Source of the DNA: Enterospora canceri
Lineage: Eukaryota > Microsporidia > Enterocytozoonidae
Length of the DNA: 26,420 bases
Direction of reading: 5' to 3'
Assembly (NCBI GenBank): GCA_002087915.1
Contig: LWDP01000066.1
Coordinates: forward strand, 1 to 26,420
The notes below the pieces were generated by a model. That model was given only the letters and a program-made list of their open reading frames with translations. It was not told where the DNA came from and did no database searches. Made by a program: the position numbers and the translations under genes. This document shows positions 15,193-23,672 of the stretch, one piece after another. The first letter of the stretch is position 1. Every line of letters starts with the position of its first letter.

Positions 15193-17430
15193 ATGCAAAT
15201 TCAAACAAACCAAACAAGCGGATACCGAACAACCAAGGTCAAGGCGCTTCTTGCTGACCCAGACTACCCGTACATTCTATCAGCACTCTTCTCTGGTGAA
15301 ATAGAGCAGCTGGCGATTGAGGATGGCACAGTGGTCCTGAAGAAGCGGGTGAAGATCTCAGAAAACCCAATTCGAGCACTTGCATTCAACTTGAAGCAGT
15401 ACCAAATACTGGCTGGAACTGATGATGGAAATGTGGTGATTTTGGACAGCACCAACCTGAACGTGGTGCACTCGTTCATGGCCCACGGTGACTTCATTCG
15501 ATCAGTCGCAGTCAACGAGCACCAAAACTGCTTTCTGACTGCATCTGATGACAACTGCGTGAAGCTGTTTGATCTGAGAAACTACACGCTCAAGAACATG
15601 TACAAGGACTCAAAGCACTTTGTGATGGAAGTCAGGTTTGACAGCGTGGATCCAACTCATTTTTATACGGCATCACTTGATGGAAAAGTCAGAAAATACT
15701 CCATTTTCAACACGAAGAGAATTGAGACATTTTATTGCAGGCCTGAGAAATCAGCCTCCCTGAAAACAAGCACGAAAAAGGGAATCAAAAATGCACTATC
15801 GAGTCTACGGACCAGCAAAACAATCTCATTCAAGGCATTCAGCAACCTGTCTGGGGTGAATTCATTTGATTTCGTGAACAAGGAGTGTCTGATCACGGCA
15901 AATGATGATGGATACATCACAATGTACGACAGGAGCAGAAACACGGCATTGGCAATGTCAAAGGTGCACAACGGGCAGATCAATCGCGTCAGAAACATCG
16001 GTGATGGATTATTTGCCACCTGTGGCAATGATGGATCAGTGAAGGTGTTTGATGAAATGTGCAAGGTCGAGGCCACGATGGCCTCTAATTTCAAGGTGTG
16101 GGATTTGTGCATCCACAACAGTCACATTGTGGCTGGAACAGATGAGGAGATTCTGGTTGCAAAAATAGTCACAGAAAAGCGCACTGTTCGAGCAGCAGGG
16201 GAGAAGGTGTTCGAATTGCGAAACAGGGAGCTCTTCACCACGCGGGTTGAAGACGGCGTAGAGAAGAATCTCGGCTCATTTGACGAAGGCGTAGTTGACT
16301 TCATGCCCAGTAAAAATGGAAAAGTGGTTGCAGCCATTTCGTACGACAGCATCGCATTCTACAGCTGTCTGGGACTGAGACAGAAGCTGGTTGTGGATTC
16401 AGCATGCGATGTCCTCTTTGCAGATGACTCGTTCTACGTGGTGGTTGACAACACCATCAAAGAGTACAGCAACAGCTACGAGGAGAAACAGACATTCAAC
16501 CTGGAAAGGGTTGAGCGCATTTTGGACGAGAAAGACGGCTATTTGCTCGTTGCAACAGCTGAAAACACGTTGCTTCTGAAAGAGGGAATCACCGTTGAGA
16601 AGCTTCCTTCAACTGAAGAAGGGTGCATTATGCATAATACAACTGGTGAGAAATTTGTTTGTCTGTTTGAGGATGAACGAATGCTGGTTTGTTCAGGAAG
16701 CAGGAAGAATGTGGTTGACCTGAGTGTCATCAGCTACCATTCAAGTGGAAACACGCTCTTCTTCAGCACCGAAACTGAGCTGAGATACGGATTCATTGAC
16801 CAAGACAATTTCATCAGTTTCGAACTCAAAAATGCGTCATGTGAGATTCTTGGTCTCTTTAACAACACGCTGATCTGCTGTGATGAGACCAAGACGGTTG
16901 AACACGTCTCAATCGACAGCAAATTCATCGAATTCCAACTCGATGTTCTCGTAGGCAGAAAGCCATCTACGCCTGTTGACTCATTCAGACCCAGGGCAAT
17001 TGCATTCTACGAATCAATTGGCAGATTGGAGAGTGCCCTGGATTTGACAGCAAATGACTCCCAGAAGTTTGAGATTCTCCTAAAACTGGGCCAATTGGAG
17101 GATGCGTCTAAAATAGCTGGATCACGAGCCAAACACAGCAAACTGGGAGAGAAGCACGTCGAACTGTTCCACAAAACAGGAGACCAGAAGCACCTTGAGA
17201 AGGCAAGTGAGTCGTTCTACCGTGCTGGAGACCTGGGCAACTTGTTCTACACCGATTCCCTCTCAACCAGAACACACTTGGACTACGTTGGAAACAGGGC
17301 CAAAAAGGACGGTGCCCTGAACCTGTCTCTGATGGCCCACTTCGTGAACCAGAACTATTCTGAGTCCTACGACCTCATCAAGGGAACCAAATACGAGAGG
17401 ATGTTCAGGGAGAACTTTCTGGAAGAGTAA
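15193..17430 (+). CDS. SEC27: COPI coat subunit beta-prime (WD40 + alpha-solenoid)
   Basis: This coatomer subunit of Golgi-ER retrograde vesicles is 745 aa. WD repeats fill the N-terminal propeller; ISENPIRALAF, then AGTDDGNVVIL, FMAHGDFIRSVAVNEHQNCF, TASDDNCVKLFDLRN and KHFVMEVRFDSVDPTHF track the first repeats of Sec27/COPB2 closely. A second, diverged propeller follows. The C-terminal solenoid (about 597-735) has RAIAFYESIGRLESALDLT and then FEILLKLGQLEDASKIA, matching the beta-prime helical repeats, and GALNLSLMAHFVNQNY near the end. Yeast Sec27 is 889 aa; the C-terminal extension is missing. CCC directly touches the ATG at 15193. Confidence 0.9.
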   Translation: MQIQTNQTSGYRTTKVKALLADPDYPYILSALFSGEIEQLAIEDGTVVLKKRVKISENPIRALAFNLKQYQILAGTDDGNVVILDSTNLNVVHSFMAHGDFIRSVAVNEHQNCFLTASDDNCVKLFDLRNYTLKNMYKDSKHFVMEVRFDSVDPTHFYTASLDGKVRKYSIFNTKRIETFYCRPEKSASLKTSTKKGIKNALSSLRTSKTISFKAFSNLSGVNSFDFVNKECLITANDDGYITMYDRSRNTALAMSKVHNGQINRVRNIGDGLFATCGNDGSVKVFDEMCKVEATMASNFKVWDLCIHNSHIVAGTDEEILVAKIVTEKRTVRAAGEKVFELRNRELFTTRVEDGVEKNLGSFDEGVVDFMPSKNGKVVAAISYDSIAFYSCLGLRQKLVVDSACDVLFADDSFYVVVDNTIKEYSNSYEEKQTFNLERVERILDEKDGYLLVATAENTLLLKEGITVEKLPSTEEGCIMHNTTGEKFVCLFEDERMLVCSGSRKNVVDLSVISYHSSGNTLFFSTETELRYGFIDQDNFISFELKNASCEILGLFNNTLICCDETKTVEHVSIDSKFIEFQLDVLVGRKPSTPVDSFRPRAIAFYESIGRLESALDLTANDSQKFEILLKLGQLEDASKIAGSRAKHSKLGEKHVELFHKTGDQKHLEKASESFYRAGDLGNLFYTDSLSTRTHLDYVGNRAKKDGALNLSLMAHFVNQNYSESYDLIKGTKYERMFRENFLEE

Positions 17431-17535
17431 ATTGTGACAAACTGCTCCATGACATTTAATTTGCTTCCATCTCAGCCTATGGCACATTACGAGCAACTAA
17501 ATCTGTCTTCCAACATAAATGGCTAAATACAACAT

Positions 17536-18306
17536 TCACAGCTTCTTGAGGTTGAAGTGGATACTCCTTGGACTCCCATAGCAGTAGGCGTACTTTGGCT
17601 TCTTTATTGCCAATATAAACTTATCTCGCCCACTCCTCTTCTTCCTCACTGTCCTCGACTTCTTTGCTCCCTTTGGCTTTGGCCCAGTCTTCGCCTTCTT
17701 GCTCGTTGCCCGCTGACTCAGTGCCTTACGCTTCTCCTGGTCCATTCGACCAATGAAGTAGCGCGACTCGTGAAACAGAAGCAGCTGCGCCAGGAACGTC
17801 CCCTGTGTCTCGTTTTCTATCACAACTCGTCGCACAAACTGCCCAAACTTCTGCCGCAATGCGCCTAGCTCCTCAGCCAGGTCCACGGTGACGTCAGATC
17901 CCTCAAACTTGATGTCATCCACCATTCTGGTGAAGATGTGGTATGGGCTGGTCACTTCCACCGCATGTGCTGCATTTCTGAAGCACCCTGTCTCGTGGTG
18001 GCCCAGCAGAAAGAGATCCTTCTCGATGAAGGAGACGATCTTGTTTCGGGATGAGAACTGCTCGGTGACAGGCTGCTGGAAGAAGGCAGCCTGAGACATG
18101 AAATACGGGTTGGCCCTGTAGACGCTTCCTTGGCCTCGGTTTCGCTCTCTGGCGTATCGAGTCTCTGACTCCTCTGGCGATGATATTGTTTCTGATATTG
18201 CCGTGGTGCTGCATTCATCAGACTCGGTCTCAGTGATGTTGTCGATGTCTGTGACTGACTCGCTCGTGCTCTGTTTCCGGCAGGCTTCCACGTTCCACGG
18301 TGTCAT
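17536..18306 (-). CDS. Hypothetical protein, 256 aa, with basic C-terminal tail
   Basis: I do not recognise this protein. Residues 1-55 are Ser/Thr/Glu-rich and probably disordered. The middle (about 60-190) looks folded and helical (YHIFTRMVDDIKFEGSDVTV, then LGALRQKFGQFVRRVV). Residues about 195-235 form a strongly basic stretch (KKAKTGPKPKGAKKSRTVRK) like a nuclear or RNA/DNA-binding tail. No membrane segment is visible. The start at 18306 is supported by AAATTTTTGCCCCGTG immediately before ATG; a GTG one codon earlier is unlikely. A nuclear role is inferred from composition only. Confidence 0.7.
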   Translation of the reverse strand: MTPWNVEACRKQSTSESVTDIDNITETESDECSTTAISETISSPEESETRYARERNRGQGSVYRANPYFMSQAAFFQQPVTEQFSSRNKIVSFIEKDLFLLGHHETGCFRNAAHAVEVTSPYHIFTRMVDDIKFEGSDVTVDLAEELGALRQKFGQFVRRVVIENETQGTFLAQLLLFHESRYFIGRMDQEKRKALSQRATSKKAKTGPKPKGAKKSRTVRKKRSGRDKFILAIKKPKYAYCYGSPRSIHFNLKKL

Positions 18307-18370
18307 CACGGGGCAAAAATTTGCAAATTATTCGAGAGATTCGTTAGGATATTTGATCAGGTTGATTCTG

Positions 18371-18399
18371 GTAGTAAATTATTCAGTTCTATTTACTAC
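18371..18399. repeat. Hairpin-forming inverted repeat
   Basis: GTAGTAAAT (18371-18379) and ATTTACTAC (18391-18399) are perfect 9-bp inverted arms with an 11-nt loop, in the 160-bp divergent region between two hypothetical genes. A short TAC repeat continues the right arm. Function unknown. Confidence 0.4.
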
Positions 18400-18465
18400 T
18401 ACTACTCGTATCAACTTATTATTTGTAGTTGATTTACTAAATGGGTCAGTGACACCAATTGGCCC

Positions 18466-19062
18466 ATGGGTGAGGATGAAAAAAAGAACAAGAAGAAGCA
18501 GACTGAGAGGATACTCACAGATGGAGATGGGGCAGCGTATACGCTACCAGAGGCATTGGACATCTTCAATGTGTACAAGAAGGACAGCTTGAACTTCGTG
18601 ATGGGAGACGCAAACAACCACGTGAATAAGAGATTCAGAATGGTACAAGACAACTGGTATCCGTGGACTGATAAAATGATAAAATCAATACAAATAAACA
18701 GGGAGAAGATCAAGAATATGATGGCGAAGGAGGGACATGAGACACTATTCGAGTTATTGCGACTGGTTGGTGGTGACCTATGGAATGATGGGGCATACTT
18801 TAAGATAGGTGGAACAGTGGGGGAGAAGTATTTGACATTTTTGAAGAAGTTTGAGAAGAACGTTGAGAAGGGGCCATTTCTGACCAGGTGGTGTGTGTTG
18901 AAGAAGAAGACGGCATTGCAGATTGTGTCTGAGAAGTATGCAATAAAGCGGGATGGGATGACAGCAGAGGAGTTGAGGCAATTTATTCTGGAAAATAGGA
19001 ACAAGTACTACCAGTTTAAGAAGGAGAAATATGACATAATACGAAAATACTACAACAAATAG
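18466..19062 (+). CDS. Hypothetical protein, 198 aa
   Basis: I do not recognise this protein. It begins with a lysine-rich stretch (residues 3-14), then a mixed helical region with aromatic residues (RMVQDNWYPWTDKMIKSIQI), and ends in a basic, tyrosine-rich helix (KYYQFKKEKYDIIRKYYNK). There is no signal peptide or membrane segment. CCC directly touches the ATG at 18466. It is the first of five consecutive plus-strand genes without recognisable homologues (to 23653), which looks like a lineage-specific gene group. Nothing in the sequence points to a function. Confidence 0.7.
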   Translation: MGEDEKKNKKKQTERILTDGDGAAYTLPEALDIFNVYKKDSLNFVMGDANNHVNKRFRMVQDNWYPWTDKMIKSIQINREKIKNMMAKEGHETLFELLRLVGGDLWNDGAYFKIGGTVGEKYLTFLKKFEKNVEKGPFLTRWCVLKKKTALQIVSEKYAIKRDGMTAEELRQFILENRNKYYQFKKEKYDIIRKYYNK

Positions 19063-19164
19063 AGGCATTTGTTTGGATGATCAATAGTAAGCTAATATAG
19101 TTTTAATATCGTGTATAAGGTAAATTGGTCTCAAATAAGTATTATTTGATTATTGTTTGCCCTG

Positions 19165-19743
19165 ATGATTCTTCTGATCACTTTGATTGAAGTTGTTTTC
19201 ACAGCAATGGAAAGTAGAGAATGCGAGTATCAGGAAAATAGGTCACTTAGAGTGAGAATCAAGAAATATAGTGGAATTGGGAAAAATGAATATCATAAAT
19301 TGAAAAACAAAACAGATAAAGGGGAAGGAAAGGCTGATAAACATAATGAAGGAGATTTGGAGAGACTAATTGATGTTTCTGGTGAAAGAGAAGAGACGGA
19401 TGTGTGTAAAGTTGAACTTCAGTTCCTGAAAATGCCAAAAATAACCAATAAGAAGCTGAAAACAATGATCAAAGTGAAGTTTGAGGGTGATTGTGAGGGA
19501 TATGAAGTTGGATTTTTGGTAAAAGATGCGTCTAACGGGAGTGTGATTGAGTTCGTAAAAATAGACAAGTTTCTGCTTGAGGAACTCCAGTGGGGTCTCA
19601 AGGTAAAGTTTCTGTTGCCCTGTAGTTACGTATGTGACATTAGTTTGGTATCAAAAGACACATCAGGTGATTCAACACAAACAAGTTCTATGATTTACAG
19701 GTGTTATCCAACTAGCGGCACTGTAATGGTCAATAATAAATGA
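19165..19743 (+). CDS. Hypothetical secreted protein, 192 aa (tandem paralogue 1)
   Basis: The ATG at 19165 is preceded by CCC at 2 nt and opens a short hydrophobic signal peptide (MILLITLIEVVFTA), so the product probably enters the secretory pathway. A lysine- and glutamate-rich linker follows. The C-terminal 100 residues look like a beta-rich domain with five or so cysteines. That domain lines up almost gap-free with the C-terminal domain of the next gene: IDKFLLEELQWGLKVKFLLP here against IPKKLIAEKYGSIKVALSLP there, with the preceding 50 residues co-linear. I infer the two are old tandem duplicates. A spore-wall, polar-tube or host-secreted role is possible but not shown. Confidence 0.75.
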   Translation: MILLITLIEVVFTAMESRECEYQENRSLRVRIKKYSGIGKNEYHKLKNKTDKGEGKADKHNEGDLERLIDVSGEREETDVCKVELQFLKMPKITNKKLKTMIKVKFEGDCEGYEVGFLVKDASNGSVIEFVKIDKFLLEELQWGLKVKFLLPCSYVCDISLVSKDTSGDSTQTSSMIYRCYPTSGTVMVNNK

Positions 19744-19897
19744 TAACCTTGATTTATTGTTTATTGATCACCACACATACTATTGTATCTACTGATATTG
19801 AATAATACTGTTGTTTATTATTGCCATTTTATTGTTGTTTTGTTACACTGATTTAATATCTCATATTAACTATTTATTATTGAACAAACAGAATACC

Positions 19898-20992
19898 ATG
19901 TTTCTATTGATTCAAATCAGTTCAGTGTTCTGTAGTGGATTCGATGGAATTATGGATTCAATAAGACGGTATGGTACTGATCGTGCAATGTGTAGGGCAA
20001 GAGAGTGTGAGCCATCACCAAGAAGGTGCTACCCAATTCCACGACCGTGTGTACCAAATCCATGTAGGCCAATTCCACTTCCATGTCCATCTCGTTTAAC
20101 GAATCTTGTGAAATTAGTTGGTGATACTGGAGTATGCAGGCGTAAAAGAAGGCATAGTCCAATTCGTCGACCAATTGTAAAGAGACCTTGTTATAGGCCA
20201 GTACATCCATGCAAGCCATGTAAACCATGCAAGTCAAAGAGTTCAAGTAGCTCAAGCAGTTCGAGCAAAACATCCAAATCAACCAGCACATCTAAGAGCA
20301 GCTGCACTTCAAAATCTTCAAAGTCATCAAAATCATCAGAGTCAAATCACAGCAGCAGTTCATCAAAGAACAATAGCTCATCAAGAACTAAGATACAAAT
20401 TGTAGGAAAACCAAAGCCACTTAAGAATGGATGTGTACAGCTGTGTATTGAGATAAAGAGCATGAATCTGAGAAAAGACCTGAAGAAACTGATATTCCAC
20501 GTAGACTACGTAAACAGTAAGGGAAAGAGAGTAAAGACGAAGGTGATTCCAAAGAAGTTGATTGCCGAGAAATATGGATCAATCAAAGTGGCACTATCCC
20601 TACCAAANAGTTCATCAAAGAACAATAGCTCATCAAGAACTAAGATACAAATTGTAGGAAAACCAAAGCCACTTAAGAATGGATGTGTACAGCTGTGTAT
20701 TGAGATAAAGAGCATGAATCTGAGAAAAGACCTGAAGAAACTGATATTCCACGTAGACTACGTAAACAGTAAGGGAAAGAGAGTAAAGACGAAGGTGATT
20801 CCAAAGAAGTTGATTGCCGAGAAATATGGATCAATCAAAGTGGCACTATCCCTACCAAAAATCAACTTCAAGCACTTCATTGTTTTGGGAAGATCAAAAA
20901 AGAGTGGAAAAATTAAGGTCAAATCGAACAAAATGCTCTTGCATCAGCCTGACCTGGAACCAGTTAAAACTAAGAAGGTCAAAGTGGACTGA
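19898..20992 (+). CDS. Hypothetical secreted Cys/Pro- and Ser-rich protein (tandem paralogue 2)
   Basis: Collapsing the duplication around N at 20608 gives 280 aa from the ATG at 19898. A short hydrophobic leader (MFLLIQISSVFCSG) is followed by a basic Cys/Pro region with repeated CxPxP-like units (RRCYPIPRPCVPNPCRPIPL), then a second PCKPC repeat, and a long Ser/Lys low-complexity stretch. The C-terminal domain (about 190-280) resembles that of the preceding secreted protein. The Cys/Pro plus Ser/Lys make-up recalls structural spore proteins of microsporidia, but no known polar-tube or spore-wall family is recognised. No CCC precedes the ATG (only ACC), so the start is less certain than its neighbours. 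Confidence 0.7.
   Translation: MFLLIQISSVFCSGFDGIMDSIRRYGTDRAMCRARECEPSPRRCYPIPRPCVPNPCRPIPLPCPSRLTNLVKLVGDTGVCRRKRRHSPIRRPIVKRPCYRPVHPCKPCKPCKSKSSSSSSSSSKTSKSTSTSKSSCTSKSSKSSKSSESNHSSSSSKNNSSSRTKIQIVGKPKPLKNGCVQLCIEIKSMNLRKDLKKLIFHVDYVNSKGKRVKTKVIPKKLIAEKYGSIKVALSLPXSSSKNNSSSRTKIQIVGKPKPLKNGCVQLCIEIKSMNLRKDLKKLIFHVDYVNSKGKRVKTKVIPKKLIAEKYGSIKVALSLPKINFKHFIVLGRSKKSGKIKVKSNKMLLHQPDLEPVKTKKVKVD
20357..20859. repeat. Exact 251-bp duplication around N at 20608 (assembly artefact)
   Basis: Bases 20357-20607 recur exactly as 20609-20859. The copy falls inside the second secreted protein and adds 84 codons in frame, duplicating most of its C-terminal domain. It is the same pattern as the other three N sites and is best read as a contig overlap left unmerged. 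Confidence 0.9.
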
Positions 20993-21046
20993 ATCATTGT
21001 AAATAAATCAGGTGAGAAAATTGTAGCCTAAAATTATCCCAAATAG

Positions 21047-22453
21047 ATGGCAAGAAGCAAATCGAACAAAACCACTGAAAGTGGAGGCAAAATAGAAATA
21101 ACAAAAACAGAGTTGGGAATAGGAGCAATCAGGGAGACAGAGACGAGCAGTCAGAGAGTGAGGGAGTTAGAGGATCACATTGCATCACAGAATGTGGTGA
21201 TTCATTCACTGGTAGAGCAGATTAAGCAGTTGCAGGGCAGTAAGCAAGTTAGAACTACTCCAATTTATTCACACGTGGATGAAATAGTCGATTTACCGGG
21301 GATATCAAAGAAACTGAAGAAAGAGGAAAGCAAGGAAGAGAAAATGAGCACAAATTCAAGCAGCAACACGAAGAATGAGGAAGCAAAGACACCAGTTCAA
21401 AACAAGGCAAAACGAAAGGGAACAAAGGCAGTGGAGGAGGAAGAGAAGAAGCCAACTCAATTCGAAGAGTTGGGGATACAGGATATCACTAAGGAATTGA
21501 CTGAGTGTTTTAGGGAGAAGACAAAGCGAACTGACTTTAAGGACTGTTGTCCAATAGCAAGTTTCATTGAATACGCAGCAACATCCTACGAGTTTAAGCT
21601 GGAAAACAGAAAGACACACACAATCAAGAATCCAATGAGAATGTACATCGTAAGCAACTTGGATGGAATACTTTATTACATTATGCAGAATATCAACAAA
21701 CTGACACTCAATGAAATATGTTCAACAATATTCTACATAAACTGCGAAATAGAACCAAAACAGAAGATGGTGATAGCCTTGGATGTCATAATGTACCTGA
21801 AAGAGAGGAGCAAAATGGTGTATATCATCAGTGCACTATACAACAACGTATTCAACTCAAAAGTAGGAGAGGAAACCATTTACAAGACAATATGCTCAAT
21901 ATGCTCAATATTACAGCATCAGTATTACATTGAAACTGAGTTGTACAAGAATACGCCTGTTATGGCCTATTTAAACAGCATCAAGACCAATTTTGGGGTA
22001 TTCAAGGCATCTGAGAACTTGTACGATCTGTTGGATGAGTTATTGAAAGATGGACCTGAAAAGAGCGTACTGAATTTCGATAAGGGAAGGATAAACAACA
22101 GTTGTGAAATACGAGGATGGTGCATTAGAGCAATTTGTCACGTCTTGGATTGGGATTATACGCATAATACAGTACTTGTTGAGAAGCTTAAGTACAAGGA
22201 GAATCCATACCACACCCTAATTGCAATATATCTCGCAATAGATGCATTTGAGAAGTTTGGATACGATGCGAGTGTCAGAACACTCACAACTGAGCTGATA
22301 TTCGTCATGAATGGTACCAGTGAGATAGCATTACTCACATACATCTTCATCAGGGAAATTAATACTGAGAAGGCAGAAGAGTACATGGAGTTCTACAAGA
22401 GCAGAATTGGACTGGAAAAGGTCTACAAACTGCAGAAAATGTGCATATTCTAA
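21047..22453 (+). CDS. Hypothetical protein, 468 aa, coiled coil plus helical domain
   Basis: I do not recognise this protein. Residues about 35-66 form a likely coiled coil (RVRELEDHIASQNVVIHSLV). Residues 85-145 are Lys/Glu/Ser-rich and probably disordered. The remaining 320 residues look all-helical, with regular hydrophobic helices such as PMRMYIVSNLDGILYYIMQN and CSTIFYINCEIEPKQKMVIA, which could be a HEAT/ARM-like solenoid. There is no signal peptide. CCC lies 6 nt before the ATG at 21047. It belongs to the plus-strand run of unrecognised genes. Confidence 0.75.
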   Translation: MARSKSNKTTESGGKIEITKTELGIGAIRETETSSQRVRELEDHIASQNVVIHSLVEQIKQLQGSKQVRTTPIYSHVDEIVDLPGISKKLKKEESKEEKMSTNSSSNTKNEEAKTPVQNKAKRKGTKAVEEEEKKPTQFEELGIQDITKELTECFREKTKRTDFKDCCPIASFIEYAATSYEFKLENRKTHTIKNPMRMYIVSNLDGILYYIMQNINKLTLNEICSTIFYINCEIEPKQKMVIALDVIMYLKERSKMVYIISALYNNVFNSKVGEETIYKTICSICSILQHQYYIETELYKNTPVMAYLNSIKTNFGVFKASENLYDLLDELLKDGPEKSVLNFDKGRINNSCEIRGWCIRAICHVLDWDYTHNTVLVEKLKYKENPYHTLIAIYLAIDAFEKFGYDASVRTLTTELIFVMNGTSEIALLTYIFIREINTEKAEEYMEFYKSRIGLEKVYKLQKMCIF

Positions 22454-22543
22454 GACAATTCATATCCTGAACCAATCCATTTATGCATACCTCTATTTTG
22501 TTTGTTTCCCTCGTGATATTTTTGCAGCTCTTTGAACCCTGAA

Positions 22544-23653
22544 ATGCTTGCAGAATACAAAAAAGAAATCATGGATGACTTCGTAGAGAAGCTGAACGAG
22601 CTGTACAACACGTACATCGCCCCATACGCCACCAAGAGCGAGACATTTGTGGCATCCAGCAACATAGAGAACAACACTAACATTGGAGATGCATTTGATA
22701 GGACAGTGAGTTACCCAAATCTGCTGGAGAGCGCAGACAGCTACGCACAGGCCGAGATGCAACGGCTTGTCACAAACAACGAGATGATCCGCCCAACCAG
22801 GGCCAGGATACCACGTAATGTCGAATTGTACGCCAAAAAGAGGAAACTTGAATTTGATGCAATAAAAACAAAGAAGCTTAAAGAGAATGATGGCATAAAA
22901 TATTATGAAAATGAAGAGAGGTTTGAGAGACTGATGGACCGACTTGAGAGACTTGAAGAGGAGAACAGGAAGCTGTGTGACCTGATTAAGCAGAATGAGA
23001 CCGAAAAGAAGGAGCGGATGAGAGAGGAAATGAAAACAATAGCAAAGAACGTGGTTCATAAGAGCTTCATTGCAATAAAAGAGCAGCAGAAGTTGAGATT
23101 AAAGGAGACAAACAAGGTGCCTGATGTAGTTCAGCCTGTTGTTGAAATCAAGAAGCAGCCAGTTGCACCAGAAATCAAAGAGAATATTGAAAACATTCAG
23201 GTGCTTCAAGAAAAGAAGCAAATCAAGGCCCCACAATATTTCAAGGCCAATAAAAACGTGATAAATTTGGTTGAGAAACAGCAACCTGTCAGAAAGGAGC
23301 AGCCTGCTGTTCGTAAGCCATCATTGAACATAGACAAAATGAAGCCAATTGATTTGTACAAGAAGTCGATTGACGCGAGTGTTGTGAATGTCGATAGCAT
23401 CGACACCGATGCACTCAATTACGAACCTAAGACGGCCATCAGGAAGTTTGCGAATGAGAATGAGCTCGATAAGCAGGCGGTGACAGCCAAGTTTGCACGA
23501 AGCAGAAACCTGAATGAGTTTGTCAAGACGCAGGACCCAACCAAAATCAGAAGGCATTTTGGAAACCAAAGTGGAATCAACGTAAAGGGCCTCTTCAGAA
23601 ACAAAATCGCGGACATTAGCAACAACAGCCCAAACAGGTTTGTCAGAAAGTAG
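22544..23653 (+). CDS. Hypothetical coiled-coil protein, 369 aa
   Basis: I do not recognise this protein. The start at 22544 has CCC 4 nt upstream. Residues about 1-25 are helical. A strong coiled coil runs from about 118 to 185 (RFERLMDRLERLEEENRKLC and following). The second half is rich in Lys, Gln, Pro and Val and probably disordered. The C-terminal 80 residues are basic and repetitive in Asn/Arg (KFARSRNLNEF, RRHFGNQSGINVKGLF). The layout suits a structural or cytoskeletal protein. It converges on the ABC transporter gene with a 19-bp gap. Confidence 0.75.
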   Translation: MLAEYKKEIMDDFVEKLNELYNTYIAPYATKSETFVASSNIENNTNIGDAFDRTVSYPNLLESADSYAQAEMQRLVTNNEMIRPTRARIPRNVELYAKKRKLEFDAIKTKKLKENDGIKYYENEERFERLMDRLERLEEENRKLCDLIKQNETEKKERMREEMKTIAKNVVHKSFIAIKEQQKLRLKETNKVPDVVQPVVEIKKQPVAPEIKENIENIQVLQEKKQIKAPQYFKANKNVINLVEKQQPVRKEQPAVRKPSLNIDKMKPIDLYKKSIDASVVNVDSIDTDALNYEPKTAIRKFANENELDKQAVTAKFARSRNLNEFVKTQDPTKIRRHFGNQSGINVKGLFRNKIADISNNSPNRFVRK

Positions 23654-23672
23654 CTTTATAGGGCAACTTGTG

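Noticed and set aside
15069..15257. Small ORF before COPI beta-prime
   Set aside because: It overlaps the COPI start in another frame and has no coding-like pattern or start signal. The 212-bp gap shows nothing else I can support.
18411..19004. Minus-strand ORF of 197 codons
   Set aside because: It is antisense to the 198-aa gene at 18466, which has the CCC start signal; the Phe/Leu-rich product reflects the reverse of a Lys/Glu-rich gene.
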